Below are positions 1-5,422 of a stretch of 5,706 nt of DNA, one piece after another (within the stretch, counting starts at the first letter, position 1; each line of letters starts with the position of its first letter). A program made the translations under genes and the position numbers. The stretch spans positions 1 through 5,706 of the forward strand of contig CALCYB010000101.1 of NCBI GenBank assembly GCA_937906485.1, in the 5' to 3' direction. The DNA comes from an uncultured Rikenellaceae bacterium. Lineage in GTDB: Bacteria > Bacteroidota > Bacteroidia > Bacteroidales > UBA932. The notes under the pieces were generated by a model, which did not search any database, was not told where the DNA came from, and worked only from the letters and a program-made list of their open reading frames with translations.

Positions 1-228
1 AGAACTATAACAACCGTGCTAATAATGGTTGTTCCTGTTCAAAGTGGAATGTTCTGCGCCTGGATCCTGACCCTGCGTGCCGCTGTTTCTGAAAGATGCT
101 TGCCCAAGCCGGTGGGCATCAACAAACAGGGGTTCCTGGAAGTGGCGATGAACCCGGCTCCTGCACCGAATGGGATGAGTGAGTCCCAAAAAGAACAAAT
201 CATCAAAGCACTGGAGGCCTACGATTGA
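1..228 (+). CDS. 3' end of an unrecognised gene, reading frame uncertain
   Basis: A reading frame is open from the left edge to a TGA at 226-228, giving about 75 residues ending in GMSESQKEQIIKALEAYD. I do not recognise the protein and assign no function. The last ~45 codons (from about 94) look like real coding sequence: well-used codons and a plausible amphipathic C-terminal helix. The stop overlaps the TTG start of the recombinase gene by 4 nt (TTGA), which is typical of co-translated neighbours. The part before about position 90 is less convincing in this frame, because it uses codons such as ATA, CTA and AGA. Another frame over 3-92 reads more naturally, with a cysteine-rich tail (CSCSKWNVLRLDPDPACRCF) ending at TGA 90-92. 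Either that frame is the end of one gene and a short gene follows, or one gene is split by a frameshift near 90. It is partial, and the start lies outside the window or is unclear. Confidence 0.4.
   Translation, partial: RTITTVLIMVVPVQSGMFCAWILTLRAAVSERCLPKPVGINKQGFLEVAMNPAPAPNGMSESQKEQIIKALEAYD
213..217 (+). promoter_or_regulatory. Shine-Dalgarno-like GGAGG before the TTG start of xerC
   Basis: GGAGG lies 7 nt upstream of TTG 225-227, inside the last codons of the preceding reading frame (Leu-Glu-Ala). It supports the TTG as the true start: the recombinase frame has a TGA at 180-182, no ATG between that stop and 225, and its next in-frame ATG is at codon 36. Members of this phylum usually rely little on such boxes, so chance coding origin is possible. 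Confidence 0.5.
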
Positions 229-1187
229 TCCCCATCGTCCAATTCCTGACCTACCTGAGGGTAGAGAAACGGGCTTCCGAGCGAACCTGTTCGCTGTATG
301 AAGAAGCTTTGCGGGACTATTATGCTTTCATGTTTGCGGATCGGAACTGGGAGGTGACCACTCCACCCACCTGGCCGGTGTCGGACCAGGAGTGGCTCTC
401 GGTCTGGGAGACCGTTCACCTGCGTTCGTTTCTGGCCCGGGAGAAGGAAAGGGGGCAGAGTGCGACAACCATGAACCTGAAACTCTCGGCATTCAGTACC
501 TGTTGCCGGTATTTTGTGCGGATGGGTTGGATGCAGGAAAATCCGGTCAAGACCCTTGTCCGTCCCAAACAGTCCAAACGGCTACCGGAATTTTACAAGG
601 CAACCAGCCTGGAAGATTATTTTTCGTGTTTCGCTTCCTCTTCGCGTGACTGGGATTTTCCGTTTTACCGCAACAAGATGCTGATGCTGGTGCTCTATGC
701 GACCGGTATGCGACGTGCAGAAGTGGTCAACCTGAGGGTGCGGGATTTCGATTCGGCACGTTCCTTGTTCAAGATTGTCGGAAAAGGAGACAAAGAGCGA
801 GAAATTCCTGTTCCGATTAGGATTTCTCAAGAAATTGCATTATATTTGAAACGGGTTAAGGAAGAGTTCCCGGATGCTTCGCCCGAATGGTTCTTTGTTA
901 CCGACCGAGGAAATCAACTGTACCCGCAATTTGTCAATCTTGCGGTACGGAAAGAGTTGAGTGGACTGGAAGGGTTCTCCGGCAAGAAGTCGCCGCACGT
1001 GCTCCGGCATTCGTTGGCTACCCACTTGTTGAACAACGGGACGGACCTGAACAGCATCAAAGAGGTGCTGGGTCACGGATCCCTGGCCGCCACGCAGGTT
1101 TATACCCACAACTCTTTCGAAAAATTGAAGGAAACGTATATAACCGCTCATCCACGAGCAAAAAATGGAGGTAAATATGGACATTAG
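225..1187 (+). CDS. xerC: Xer-type tyrosine recombinase (XerC-like)
   Basis: Site-specific tyrosine recombinase of the XerC/XerD family. By family knowledge it resolves chromosome dimers at dif with a partner recombinase in the cytoplasm. The 320-residue product has an N-terminal SAM-like core-binding domain (about 1-110) and a C-terminal catalytic domain (about 120-310). All catalytic residues are visible: Arg163 in TGMRR, Lys187 in GKGDKER, His258 and Arg261 in PHVLRH, His284 in LGHGS, and the nucleophile Tyr293 in VYTH. It is slightly longer than the ~300-residue norm because of an insertion around residues 38-62. The TTG start is chosen because it places the conserved FLxYLRVEKRASE segment at the very N terminus, has a GGAGG box 7 nt upstream, and overlaps the previous stop. 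The 3' end overlaps hpf by 11 nt. The intact active site and housekeeping neighbours argue against a phage or transposon integrase; the choice of XerC over XerD is inferred from context. Confidence 0.93.
   Translation: MIPIVQFLTYLRVEKRASERTCSLYEEALRDYYAFMFADRNWEVTTPPTWPVSDQEWLSVWETVHLRSFLAREKERGQSATTMNLKLSAFSTCCRYFVRMGWMQENPVKTLVRPKQSKRLPEFYKATSLEDYFSCFASSSRDWDFPFYRNKMLMLVLYATGMRRAEVVNLRVRDFDSARSLFKIVGKGDKEREIPVPIRISQEIALYLKRVKEEFPDASPEWFFVTDRGNQLYPQFVNLAVRKELSGLEGFSGKKSPHVLRHSLATHLLNNGTDLNSIKEVLGHGSLAATQVYTHNSFEKLKETYITAHPRAKNGGKYGH
1167..1171 (+). promoter_or_regulatory. Shine-Dalgarno-like GGAGG that fixes the hpf start
   Basis: GGAGG sits 5 nt before ATG 1177 inside the final codons of xerC (Asn-Gly-Gly). 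It favours ATG 1177 over the in-frame ATG at 1165, which would add MEVN and has no such box. Confidence 0.55.
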
Positions 1188-1467
1188 AGTACAATCCATC
1201 AAGTTTGATGCTGATCAGAAATTGTTGGAATTCATTGACAAGAAATTGAGTAAGTTGTCAAAATTCTACGAAGACATTATCAATGTTGAAGTTGCTCTGA
1301 CCCTGGAACCCGATCACAAGAAAAACGCGAAAGTACGTGTAGCCATTCCCGGTAACGACTTGATTATCGATCGGACCGCAGACTCTTTCGAAGATGCCAT
1401 CGTTGATTGCGCAGATGCATTGAAAGACATGCTGGTCAAAGCCAAAGAAAAGAGATACGGAATCTGA
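1177..1467 (+). CDS. hpf: Ribosome hibernation promoting factor, short form (HPF/RaiA family)
   Basis: Ribosome-associated factor of 96 residues. Family members bind the 30S decoding region in stationary phase or stress and inactivate ribosomes reversibly. The sequence fits the compact beta-alpha-beta-beta-beta-alpha fold: an N-terminal strand (MDIRVQSIKF), helix about 13-30 (LLEFIDKKLSKLSKF), two strands around VEVALTL and KVRVAIPG, then strand LIIDRTA and a final helix (FEDAIVDCADALKDML) with a basic tail KAKEKRYGI. There is no extra C-terminal dimerisation domain, so it is a short form. ATG 1177 is preferred over 1165 because homologues begin M-[DN]-IR and a GGAGG box lies 5 nt upstream. 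The gene overlaps the end of xerC by 11 nt, so it is probably translationally coupled and co-transcribed, and it is followed after 18 nt by an intrinsic terminator. Confidence 0.93.
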   Translation: MDIRVQSIKFDADQKLLEFIDKKLSKLSKFYEDIINVEVALTLEPDHKKNAKVRVAIPGNDLIIDRTADSFEDAIVDCADALKDMLVKAKEKRYGI

Positions 1468-1485
1468 TTCATTCCCGGATAAACC

Positions 1486-1515
1486 AAAGGACGGCCCGCG
1501 GGCCGTCCTTTTTTT
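1486..1515 (+). terminator. Intrinsic terminator after hpf
   Basis: Positions 1486-1511 are a perfect 26-bp palindrome centred between 1498 and 1499. An 11-bp stem (AAAGGACGGCC with GGCCGTCCTTT) closes a CGCG loop, and the right arm runs into seven T residues (1509-1515). On the minus strand only three U residues would follow the stem, so it acts mainly for plus-strand transcripts and ends the xerC-hpf unit. Confidence 0.93.
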
Positions 1516-1562
1516 GCATCTGTCTTGAATGCTATCCTGTCTTTTATTTTGAAAAGAATGAC

Positions 1563-1570
1563 TATCTTTG
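1563..1570 (+). promoter_or_regulatory. Candidate -7 promoter element for the obgE operon
   Basis: TATCTTTG exactly matches the Bacteroidota -7 consensus TAnnTTTG and lies 50 nt before obgE, just after the hpf terminator. No good -33 TTTG occurs at the usual 19-21 nt; the nearest TTTG (1548-1551) leaves only 11 nt. Alternatively the TTTG at 1567-1570 could act as a -33 for a weaker TAACTTGG at 1588-1595, 17 nt further on. A promoter in this gap is expected, but its exact position is unsure. Confidence 0.45.
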
Positions 1571-1612
1571 TGGTTCATATGAGGTTTTAACTTGGATTTC
1601 TTTAGGTAATAT

Positions 1613-1617
1613 AGGAG
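1613..1617 (+). promoter_or_regulatory. AGGAG box before obgE
   Basis: AGGAG ends 3 nt before ATG 1621, shorter than the usual SD spacing, so its contribution to initiation is uncertain. Confidence 0.3.
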
Positions 1618-1620
1618 CTT

Positions 1621-2613
1621 ATGGCAGACAGCAATTTCATAGATTATGTGAAATTATTCCTGGCTTCCGGGAATGGTGGAAAAGGTTCGACACACCTGCG
1701 TCGGGAAAAATATGTGCCCAAAGGCGGGCCGGACGGAGGTGATGGCGGACGGGGTGGTCATATCATCCTGCGGGGAAATGCCCAGTACTGGACATTGATT
1801 CACCTCAAGTACCGCAAACACATCAAAGCCGAACACGGTGGAGACGGAAGCGGTAATTTGTGCAAAGGGGCCAACGGAGAAGACATCGTCCTGGAGGTTC
1901 CTTTGGGAACGGTGGCCCGGGATGCGGAGACCCGTGAGGTGTTGTGCGAAATCATGGAAGATGGGCAGGAGGTGATTCTGGTCAAAGGCGGACGGGGAGG
2001 TCTGGGCAACGCCAATTTCAAGTCGGCGACCAACCAGACGCCGCGTTATTCCCAACCGGGCGAACCGGGTTATGAAGGCTGGTTCATCCTGGAATTGAAA
2101 CTGCTGGCCGATGTGGGGCTGGTCGGTTTCCCCAATGCCGGGAAATCTACCTTGCTGGCTGCGGTTTCGGCTGCCAAACCCAAGATTGCGGACTACGCAT
2201 TTACCACCATGGAGCCCAACCTGGGCATTGTACATTATTACGATGACCGTTCTTTTGTGATGGCGGATATTCCGGGGATCATCGAAGGGGCACACGAGGG
2301 TCGTGGTCTGGGGTTGAGATTCCTGCGCCATATTGAACGGAATTCCATGCTGCTGTTTCTGGTGGCAGCGGATTCCAAGGATCCGGCGGCGGAATATGCC
2401 GTTCTGCTCAACGAGTTGGAGAAATACAATCCGGAACTGCTCGACAAACAGCGGATACTGGCGATCTCCAAGAGCGATATGCTGGACGAGGAACTGATGC
2501 AGGAAATGGCCTCGCACCTGCCGGAAGGTGTTCCCCATATCTTCTTCTCATCGGTAAGCGGTTATCACGTTCAGCAGTTGAAGGACCTGCTGTGGAAGAA
2601 ACTCAATGAGTAG
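1621..2613 (+). CDS. obgE: Obg family GTPase (ObgE/CgtA)
   Basis: Large GTPase that, by family knowledge, binds the 50S subunit and takes part in ribosome assembly and the stringent response. The 330 residues hold an N-terminal glycine-rich Obg fold (about 1-158, e.g. GGPDGGDGGRGG near 35-46 and KGGRGGLGNANF near 122-133) and then a G domain. Visible GTPase motifs: G1 GFPNAGKST 169-177, G2 threonines 195-196 in AFTTMEPN, G3 DIPG 216-219, G4 SKSD 283-286 and G5 SSVSG 310-314. G4 has Ser in place of the usual Asn of NKxD, which I believe is common in this phylum. The protein ends soon after the G domain: there is no OCT domain as in many Gram-positive Obg proteins and no long acidic tail as in E. 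coli. It is the first gene of an operon, and its stop is 3 nt before the next start. Confidence 0.97.
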   Translation: MADSNFIDYVKLFLASGNGGKGSTHLRREKYVPKGGPDGGDGGRGGHIILRGNAQYWTLIHLKYRKHIKAEHGGDGSGNLCKGANGEDIVLEVPLGTVARDAETREVLCEIMEDGQEVILVKGGRGGLGNANFKSATNQTPRYSQPGEPGYEGWFILELKLLADVGLVGFPNAGKSTLLAAVSAAKPKIADYAFTTMEPNLGIVHYYDDRSFVMADIPGIIEGAHEGRGLGLRFLRHIERNSMLLFLVAADSKDPAAEYAVLLNELEKYNPELLDKQRILAISKSDMLDEELMQEMASHLPEGVPHIFFSSVSGYHVQQLKDLLWKKLNE

Positions 2614-2616
2614 GTT

Positions 2617-3228
2617 ATGCTGGAAGGACTGATACAGGCGGACCGGTCGTTGTTTTCGTTGCTGAACGGTGCTCATGTGCCGTGGTTGGATCCGGTCATG
2701 GTGTTTTTCTCGAAAACCTGGGTGTGGCTGCCCTTGTATATCGGCATTGCCGTTGGACTGTTCTGGACCTCCCGCGGTGGTGCGCAGCGTGTGTCCCGCG
2801 TTTTCTTTGGACTCTCCGGCTTGGTCGCCTTGTTGTTGTGTTTCGCCATCTGCGACCGCCTGGGGGCTTTCGGAAAAGATTTTTTTGAGCGGCTGCGGCC
2901 GTGTTGGGATCCGGAGCTTTCTGCGGACATCCATCTGTTGGAGAAGAAAGGGAGCCGCTATGGCTTTCCGTCCAACCATGCGGCCAATGCCTTTGGTCTG
3001 GCGGTGTTGAGTGCCGCCATCTTCCGGCGTCGTCTGTATACGGTGCTGATTTTGCTATGGGCTGCTGTGGTGGCCTATAGCCGCATCTATGTGGGCAAAC
3101 ATTTTCCGTTGGATGTGTGTTGTGGCGCATTGTTGGGCATTGTGGTCGCTTTGGCGATGGCGTGGGTGCTGCGCCGCTGGTCCTCTTCGGCCCGTTATAA
3201 GAAATGGTTGTCTTCCTTTAAATCCTGA
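2617..3228 (+). CDS. PAP2-family membrane phosphatase
   Basis: Integral membrane phosphatase of the PAP2 (type 2 phosphatidic acid phosphatase) superfamily, 203 residues. All three signature motifs are present: K-x6-RP at Lys87-Pro95 (KDFFERLRP), PSNH 118-121 with His121, and SR-x5-H-x3-D at Ser155-Asp166 (SRIYVGKHFPLD), with His162 the expected nucleophile. Hydrophobic stretches near 36-50, 63-79, 123-137, 140-155 and 168-186 suggest about five or six transmembrane helices, with the active site expected on the periplasmic face. Likely substrates in this family are undecaprenyl diphosphate, phosphatidylglycerol phosphate or lipid A phosphate; the sequence alone does not separate PgpB-like from LpxE-like roles. 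It starts 3 nt after obgE and ends 3 nt before the lipoate ligase gene, so it is co-transcribed. Start and length are normal for compact members of the family. Confidence 0.93.
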   Translation: MLEGLIQADRSLFSLLNGAHVPWLDPVMVFFSKTWVWLPLYIGIAVGLFWTSRGGAQRVSRVFFGLSGLVALLLCFAICDRLGAFGKDFFERLRPCWDPELSADIHLLEKKGSRYGFPSNHAANAFGLAVLSAAIFRRRLYTVLILLWAAVVAYSRIYVGKHFPLDVCCGALLGIVVALAMAWVLRRWSSSARYKKWLSSFKS

Positions 3229-3231
3229 TTC

Positions 3232-4218
3232 ATGCGTTGCCTTTTTGATACGACGACTGACCCTTATTACAACTTGGCAGCAGAAGAATTTCTGTTGACC
3301 CAGGTCCAGGAACCTGTTTTCCGGTTGTGGCGCAATGCCCCTTCGGTCATAGTGGGCAAGAACCAGAATTCGTTGGCCGAGATCGATGTGCCGTTTGTCC
3401 GCCAGCGGAACATTCCGGTTGTGCGTCGGCTTACGGGTGGGGGAGCCGTTTTTCATGACCTGGGCAATTTGAATTATACCTTTATTGAGGAACGTCATCC
3501 CGGAGAGGACAGTGCGCAGATGTTCCGCCGTTTTACCGCTCCTATCCTGGAGGCCCTACAGGGGCTGGGGGTTCCGGCTGTACTGGAAGGCCGGAACGAT
3601 TTGTTGATAGAGGGACGTAAATTCTCCGGGAATGCCATTTGTGTCCACAAAGACCGTGTACTGCAACACGGGACGTTGTTGTTTGATGCCAGCATCGGGG
3701 ACCTTTCGGGAGCACTGCGTACCCGGCCGGAAAAATTTCAGGACAAGAGTGTCAAGTCCAATGTCAGCCGGGTGACCAATATTGCGGAGCACCTGCCGGT
3801 CAAGATGTCCATGCAACAGTTCCAGCAGTACCTGCAGATGTTTTTTCTGAAGGCTGGAGGAGATTACCGGGTGTCGGATTATCGGCCGGAGGAAGTGGCG
3901 GCCATTACCCGTTTGCGGGAGGAGAAATACGGTACGGATGCGTGGAATTATGGCAAATCCCCGAAGTATGATTTTCAGCAGGGGAAAAAATTTGCTTGTG
4001 GTTGGATTGAGGTCCAACTCAACGTTGTGGCCGGTAAAATTGCGGCCTGTCGGATCCAGGGGGATTATTTCTTTGTGCGGCCGACGCAAGAAGTAGAGGC
4101 CGCCGTCATCGGGATTCCTCATCGATACGACGACCTCTATCCGGCCTTACACCGGCTTCCGCTCAAGGATTACTTCGGCGTGCTTCAGGCCGAAGAGCTG
4201 GTGGAATTATTTTTCTAA
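3232..4218 (+). CDS. lplA: Lipoate-protein ligase A
   Basis: Cytoplasmic enzyme that activates lipoate with ATP to lipoyl-AMP and transfers the lipoyl group to a lysine on E2 subunits or GcvH. At 328 residues it matches full-length LplA (about 330-340). The N-terminal catalytic domain (1-~240) shows RRLTGGGAVFHDLGN (65-79), the lipoyl-AMP binding loop GRKFSGNA (128-135) with Lys130 as the expected key lysine, HGTLLFD (146-152), and KSNVSRVTNI (175-184). The C-terminal accessory domain (about 240-328) begins with WNYGKSPKYDF. Having both domains argues for a true ligase rather than a LipB octanoyltransferase or a LipM/LipL type. It starts 3 nt after the PAP2 gene. Its last 12 bp overlap the convergent adk gene, and no terminator is evident. 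The gene implies lipoate salvage; whether the cell also makes lipoate cannot be seen here. Confidence 0.95.
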   Translation: MRCLFDTTTDPYYNLAAEEFLLTQVQEPVFRLWRNAPSVIVGKNQNSLAEIDVPFVRQRNIPVVRRLTGGGAVFHDLGNLNYTFIEERHPGEDSAQMFRRFTAPILEALQGLGVPAVLEGRNDLLIEGRKFSGNAICVHKDRVLQHGTLLFDASIGDLSGALRTRPEKFQDKSVKSNVSRVTNIAEHLPVKMSMQQFQQYLQMFFLKAGGDYRVSDYRPEEVAAITRLREEKYGTDAWNYGKSPKYDFQQGKKFACGWIEVQLNVVAGKIAACRIQGDYFFVRPTQEVEAAVIGIPHRYDDLYPALHRLPLKDYFGVLQAEELVELFF

Positions 4219-4776
4219 CAGGGAAGTAATCTTCTCAAAGACTTCGTCAATGGTTCCTGTGCCGTCAATTTCTACAAATTTGCCTTGTCGGCGGTAGAAA
4301 TCCATGATGGGCTCGGTCTTGCTGTGGTAGGTGTCAATCCGGTTCTGGATGGTGGCACGGTCAGCATCGTCCTTGCGGCCTTCGATCTCTGCACGGTGTT
4401 GGATGCGGTCAAAGATCATTTCGTCCGGCAGGTGGAGGGCGATAACGCTGTCAATCTGTTTGCCCAGTTCGGCCATCAGTTGGTCCAGGGTTTGGGCTTG
4501 TGCCGTGGTTCGCGGAAAACCGTCGAAGAGGAATCCGTCTCCTTCTGTGGTATTGATGAGTTCGTTGCGGATCATGCCGACTACGATTTCGTCCGGTACC
4601 AGGTTGCCTTTTTCGATGAGTGCAGCGGCTTGGCGGCCCAGTTCGGTCCCTTGTCTCATTTCGTTACGGAGCAGTTCTCCGGTGGATACATGGTGGAATT
4701 GGTATTTCTCAACCAGTTTTTGGGCTTGTGTGCCTTTTCCGGCACCGGGAGGGCCAAATAAGATGTAATATTTCAT
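4207..4776 (-). CDS. adk: Adenylate kinase
   Basis: Cytoplasmic enzyme interconverting ATP + AMP and 2 ADP. The 189-residue protein shows the P loop GPPGAGKGT (8-16), the NMP-binding segment STGELLRNEM (31-40), DGFPRT (85-90), and a LID region with Arg128, GRKDD (133-137), Arg140 and Arg146. The LID is short and lacks the four-cysteine zinc site seen in long bacterial adenylate kinases, so this is the short, metal-free form. It lies 38 nt downstream of hpt on the same strand with no terminator between them, so the two are probably co-transcribed. The region just upstream of the ATG is A/T-rich with no SD box, as is usual in Bacteroidota. The stop codon lies inside the end of lplA on the other strand (12-bp overlap). 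Confidence 0.97.
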   Translation of the reverse strand: MKYYILFGPPGAGKGTQAQKLVEKYQFHHVSTGELLRNEMRQGTELGRQAAALIEKGNLVPDEIVVGMIRNELINTTEGDGFLFDGFPRTTAQAQTLDQLMAELGKQIDSVIALHLPDEMIFDRIQHRAEIEGRKDDADRATIQNRIDTYHSKTEPIMDFYRRQGKFVEIDGTGTIDEVFEKITSLLEK

Positions 4777-4814
4777 AAATATGGTTCTTAAGGGTGAATG
4801 TGCGTGGATGGGGA

Positions 4815-5354
4815 TCAGGACTCAAGGATGTAGATGTCCTTGAGTTCGCGACCCAACTGGTCATAGTCCAGCCCGTAACCGACAATGAACCGGTTTTCAA
4901 TCTCCCGGGCACAATAGTCGATCTTCAGGGACTTGTCATAGACTTCAGGCTTCATGACGAGGGTGCAGATGCGGATGTCCTTGGCCTGTTTCTGACGGAT
5001 CAGTTCGTGGAGTTTGACAATGGTATTTCCTGTGTCAATGATGTCTTCGACCAGAACGACGGTCTTTCCGGTCAGATCCCGGTCCAACCCCATGATCTGC
5101 TTGACTTCTCCGGTGCTTTGGGTGCCGGTGTAGGAGGCAAGGCGGATGAATTCGACTTCAGGCTGGATGGTGAGTTTTTGCATCAGCGAGGCGAAAAACA
5201 TGAAGGAACCCTTCAGTACGCAGAGAAAAATCGGGTGTTCTGCACCGGCCAGATCGTGATTGAGCCGGTCGGCCACTGCCTGAATGTCCTTTTCTATCTC
5301 CTGATTGGTGATATACGTGCGGAAGGTCTTGTCGTGCAGGGTAACTCTTTCCAT
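4815..5354 (-). CDS. hpt: Hypoxanthine (guanine) phosphoribosyltransferase
   Basis: Purine salvage enzyme that joins hypoxanthine or guanine with PRPP to give IMP or GMP plus pyrophosphate. The 179 residues match the family length. Visible motifs: LKGS (47-50) for pyrophosphate contacts, the flexible loop SYTGTQSTGEV (74-84), the PRPP-binding signature VVLVEDIIDTGNT (99-111) with Glu103-Asp104 and Asp107, and the base-binding region RFIVGYGLDYD (155-165). The C-terminal YDQLGRELKDIYIL is characteristic of bacterial Hpt. Xanthine use cannot be judged from sequence. It is the first gene of an hpt-adk unit on the minus strand and faces away from purE across 68 bp; a candidate promoter overlaps that of purE. 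Confidence 0.97.
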   Translation of the reverse strand: MERVTLHDKTFRTYITNQEIEKDIQAVADRLNHDLAGAEHPIFLCVLKGSFMFFASLMQKLTIQPEVEFIRLASYTGTQSTGEVKQIMGLDRDLTGKTVVLVEDIIDTGNTIVKLHELIRQKQAKDIRICTLVMKPEVYDKSLKIDYCAREIENRFIVGYGLDYDQLGRELKDIYILES

Positions 5355-5370
5355 TGGGTTCTGAATTTAT

Positions 5371-5401
5371 TTTCTAAAGTGCGAAAATAACACTAATTTT
5401 G
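5371..5401 (+). promoter_or_regulatory. Predicted purE promoter (Bacteroidota type)
   Basis: TAATTTTG at 5394-5401 exactly matches the -7 consensus TAnnTTTG. TTTC at 5371-5374 lies 19 nt upstream and matches the -33 TTTG in three of four bases, with correct spacing (19-21). It would start transcription about 15 nt before the purE ATG, leaving almost no leader. Confidence 0.6.
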
Positions 5402-5413
5402 TTGACTAAGAAA
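5382..5413 (-). promoter_or_regulatory. Predicted hpt promoter (Bacteroidota type)
   Basis: Read on the minus strand, TATTTTCG (5389 down to 5382) matches TAnnTTTG with one mismatch. TTTC (5413 down to 5410, within a T run) sits 20 nt upstream as a -33 element. It would give a leader of roughly 20 nt before the hpt ATG at 5354. The two -7 elements of this promoter and of purE are only 4 bp apart, so the two promoters interleave. Confidence 0.45.
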
Positions 5414-5422
5414 AAAACGAAG

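Noticed and set aside
103..118. Short hairpin (about GCCCA with TGGGC around AGCCGG) in the left-edge region as a terminator
   Set aside because: The stem is short and the following sequence (ATCAACAAACA) has no T run; it lies in what looks like coding sequence.
1165..1176. Upstream in-frame ATG 1165 as the start of hpf
   Set aside because: It would add MEVN before the conserved MDIR start and overlap the GGAGG box that serves ATG 1177.
225..1187. Phage or transposon integrase marking a mobile element
   Set aside because: It overlaps a hibernation factor gene in a housekeeping cluster. There are no att repeats, tRNA target, excisionase or cargo genes, and codon use matches its neighbours.
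1654..2538. Long minus-strand open frame (294 codons) antisense to obgE
   Set aside because: It is a shadow of the strongly conserved obgE frame; its composition (Gln, His, Arg and Phe-rich) is that of antisense translation and it resembles no family I know.
4173..4195. Hairpin CTTCGGC-N9-GCCGAAG near the end of lplA as a terminator for the obgE operon
   Set aside because: It lies within coding sequence, and the only T-rich stretch (about 4208-4214) is 12 nt beyond the stem, too far for an intrinsic terminator. There is no U run on the minus side either.
4285..5390. Plus-strand open frames opposite adk and hpt
   Set aside because: They lie antisense to well-recognised enzymes with all motifs intact, and have no start context or family resemblance.
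5402..5422. Purine riboswitch in front of purE
   Set aside because: The predicted leader is only about 15 nt, too short for an aptamer, and no conserved junction sequences are visible.
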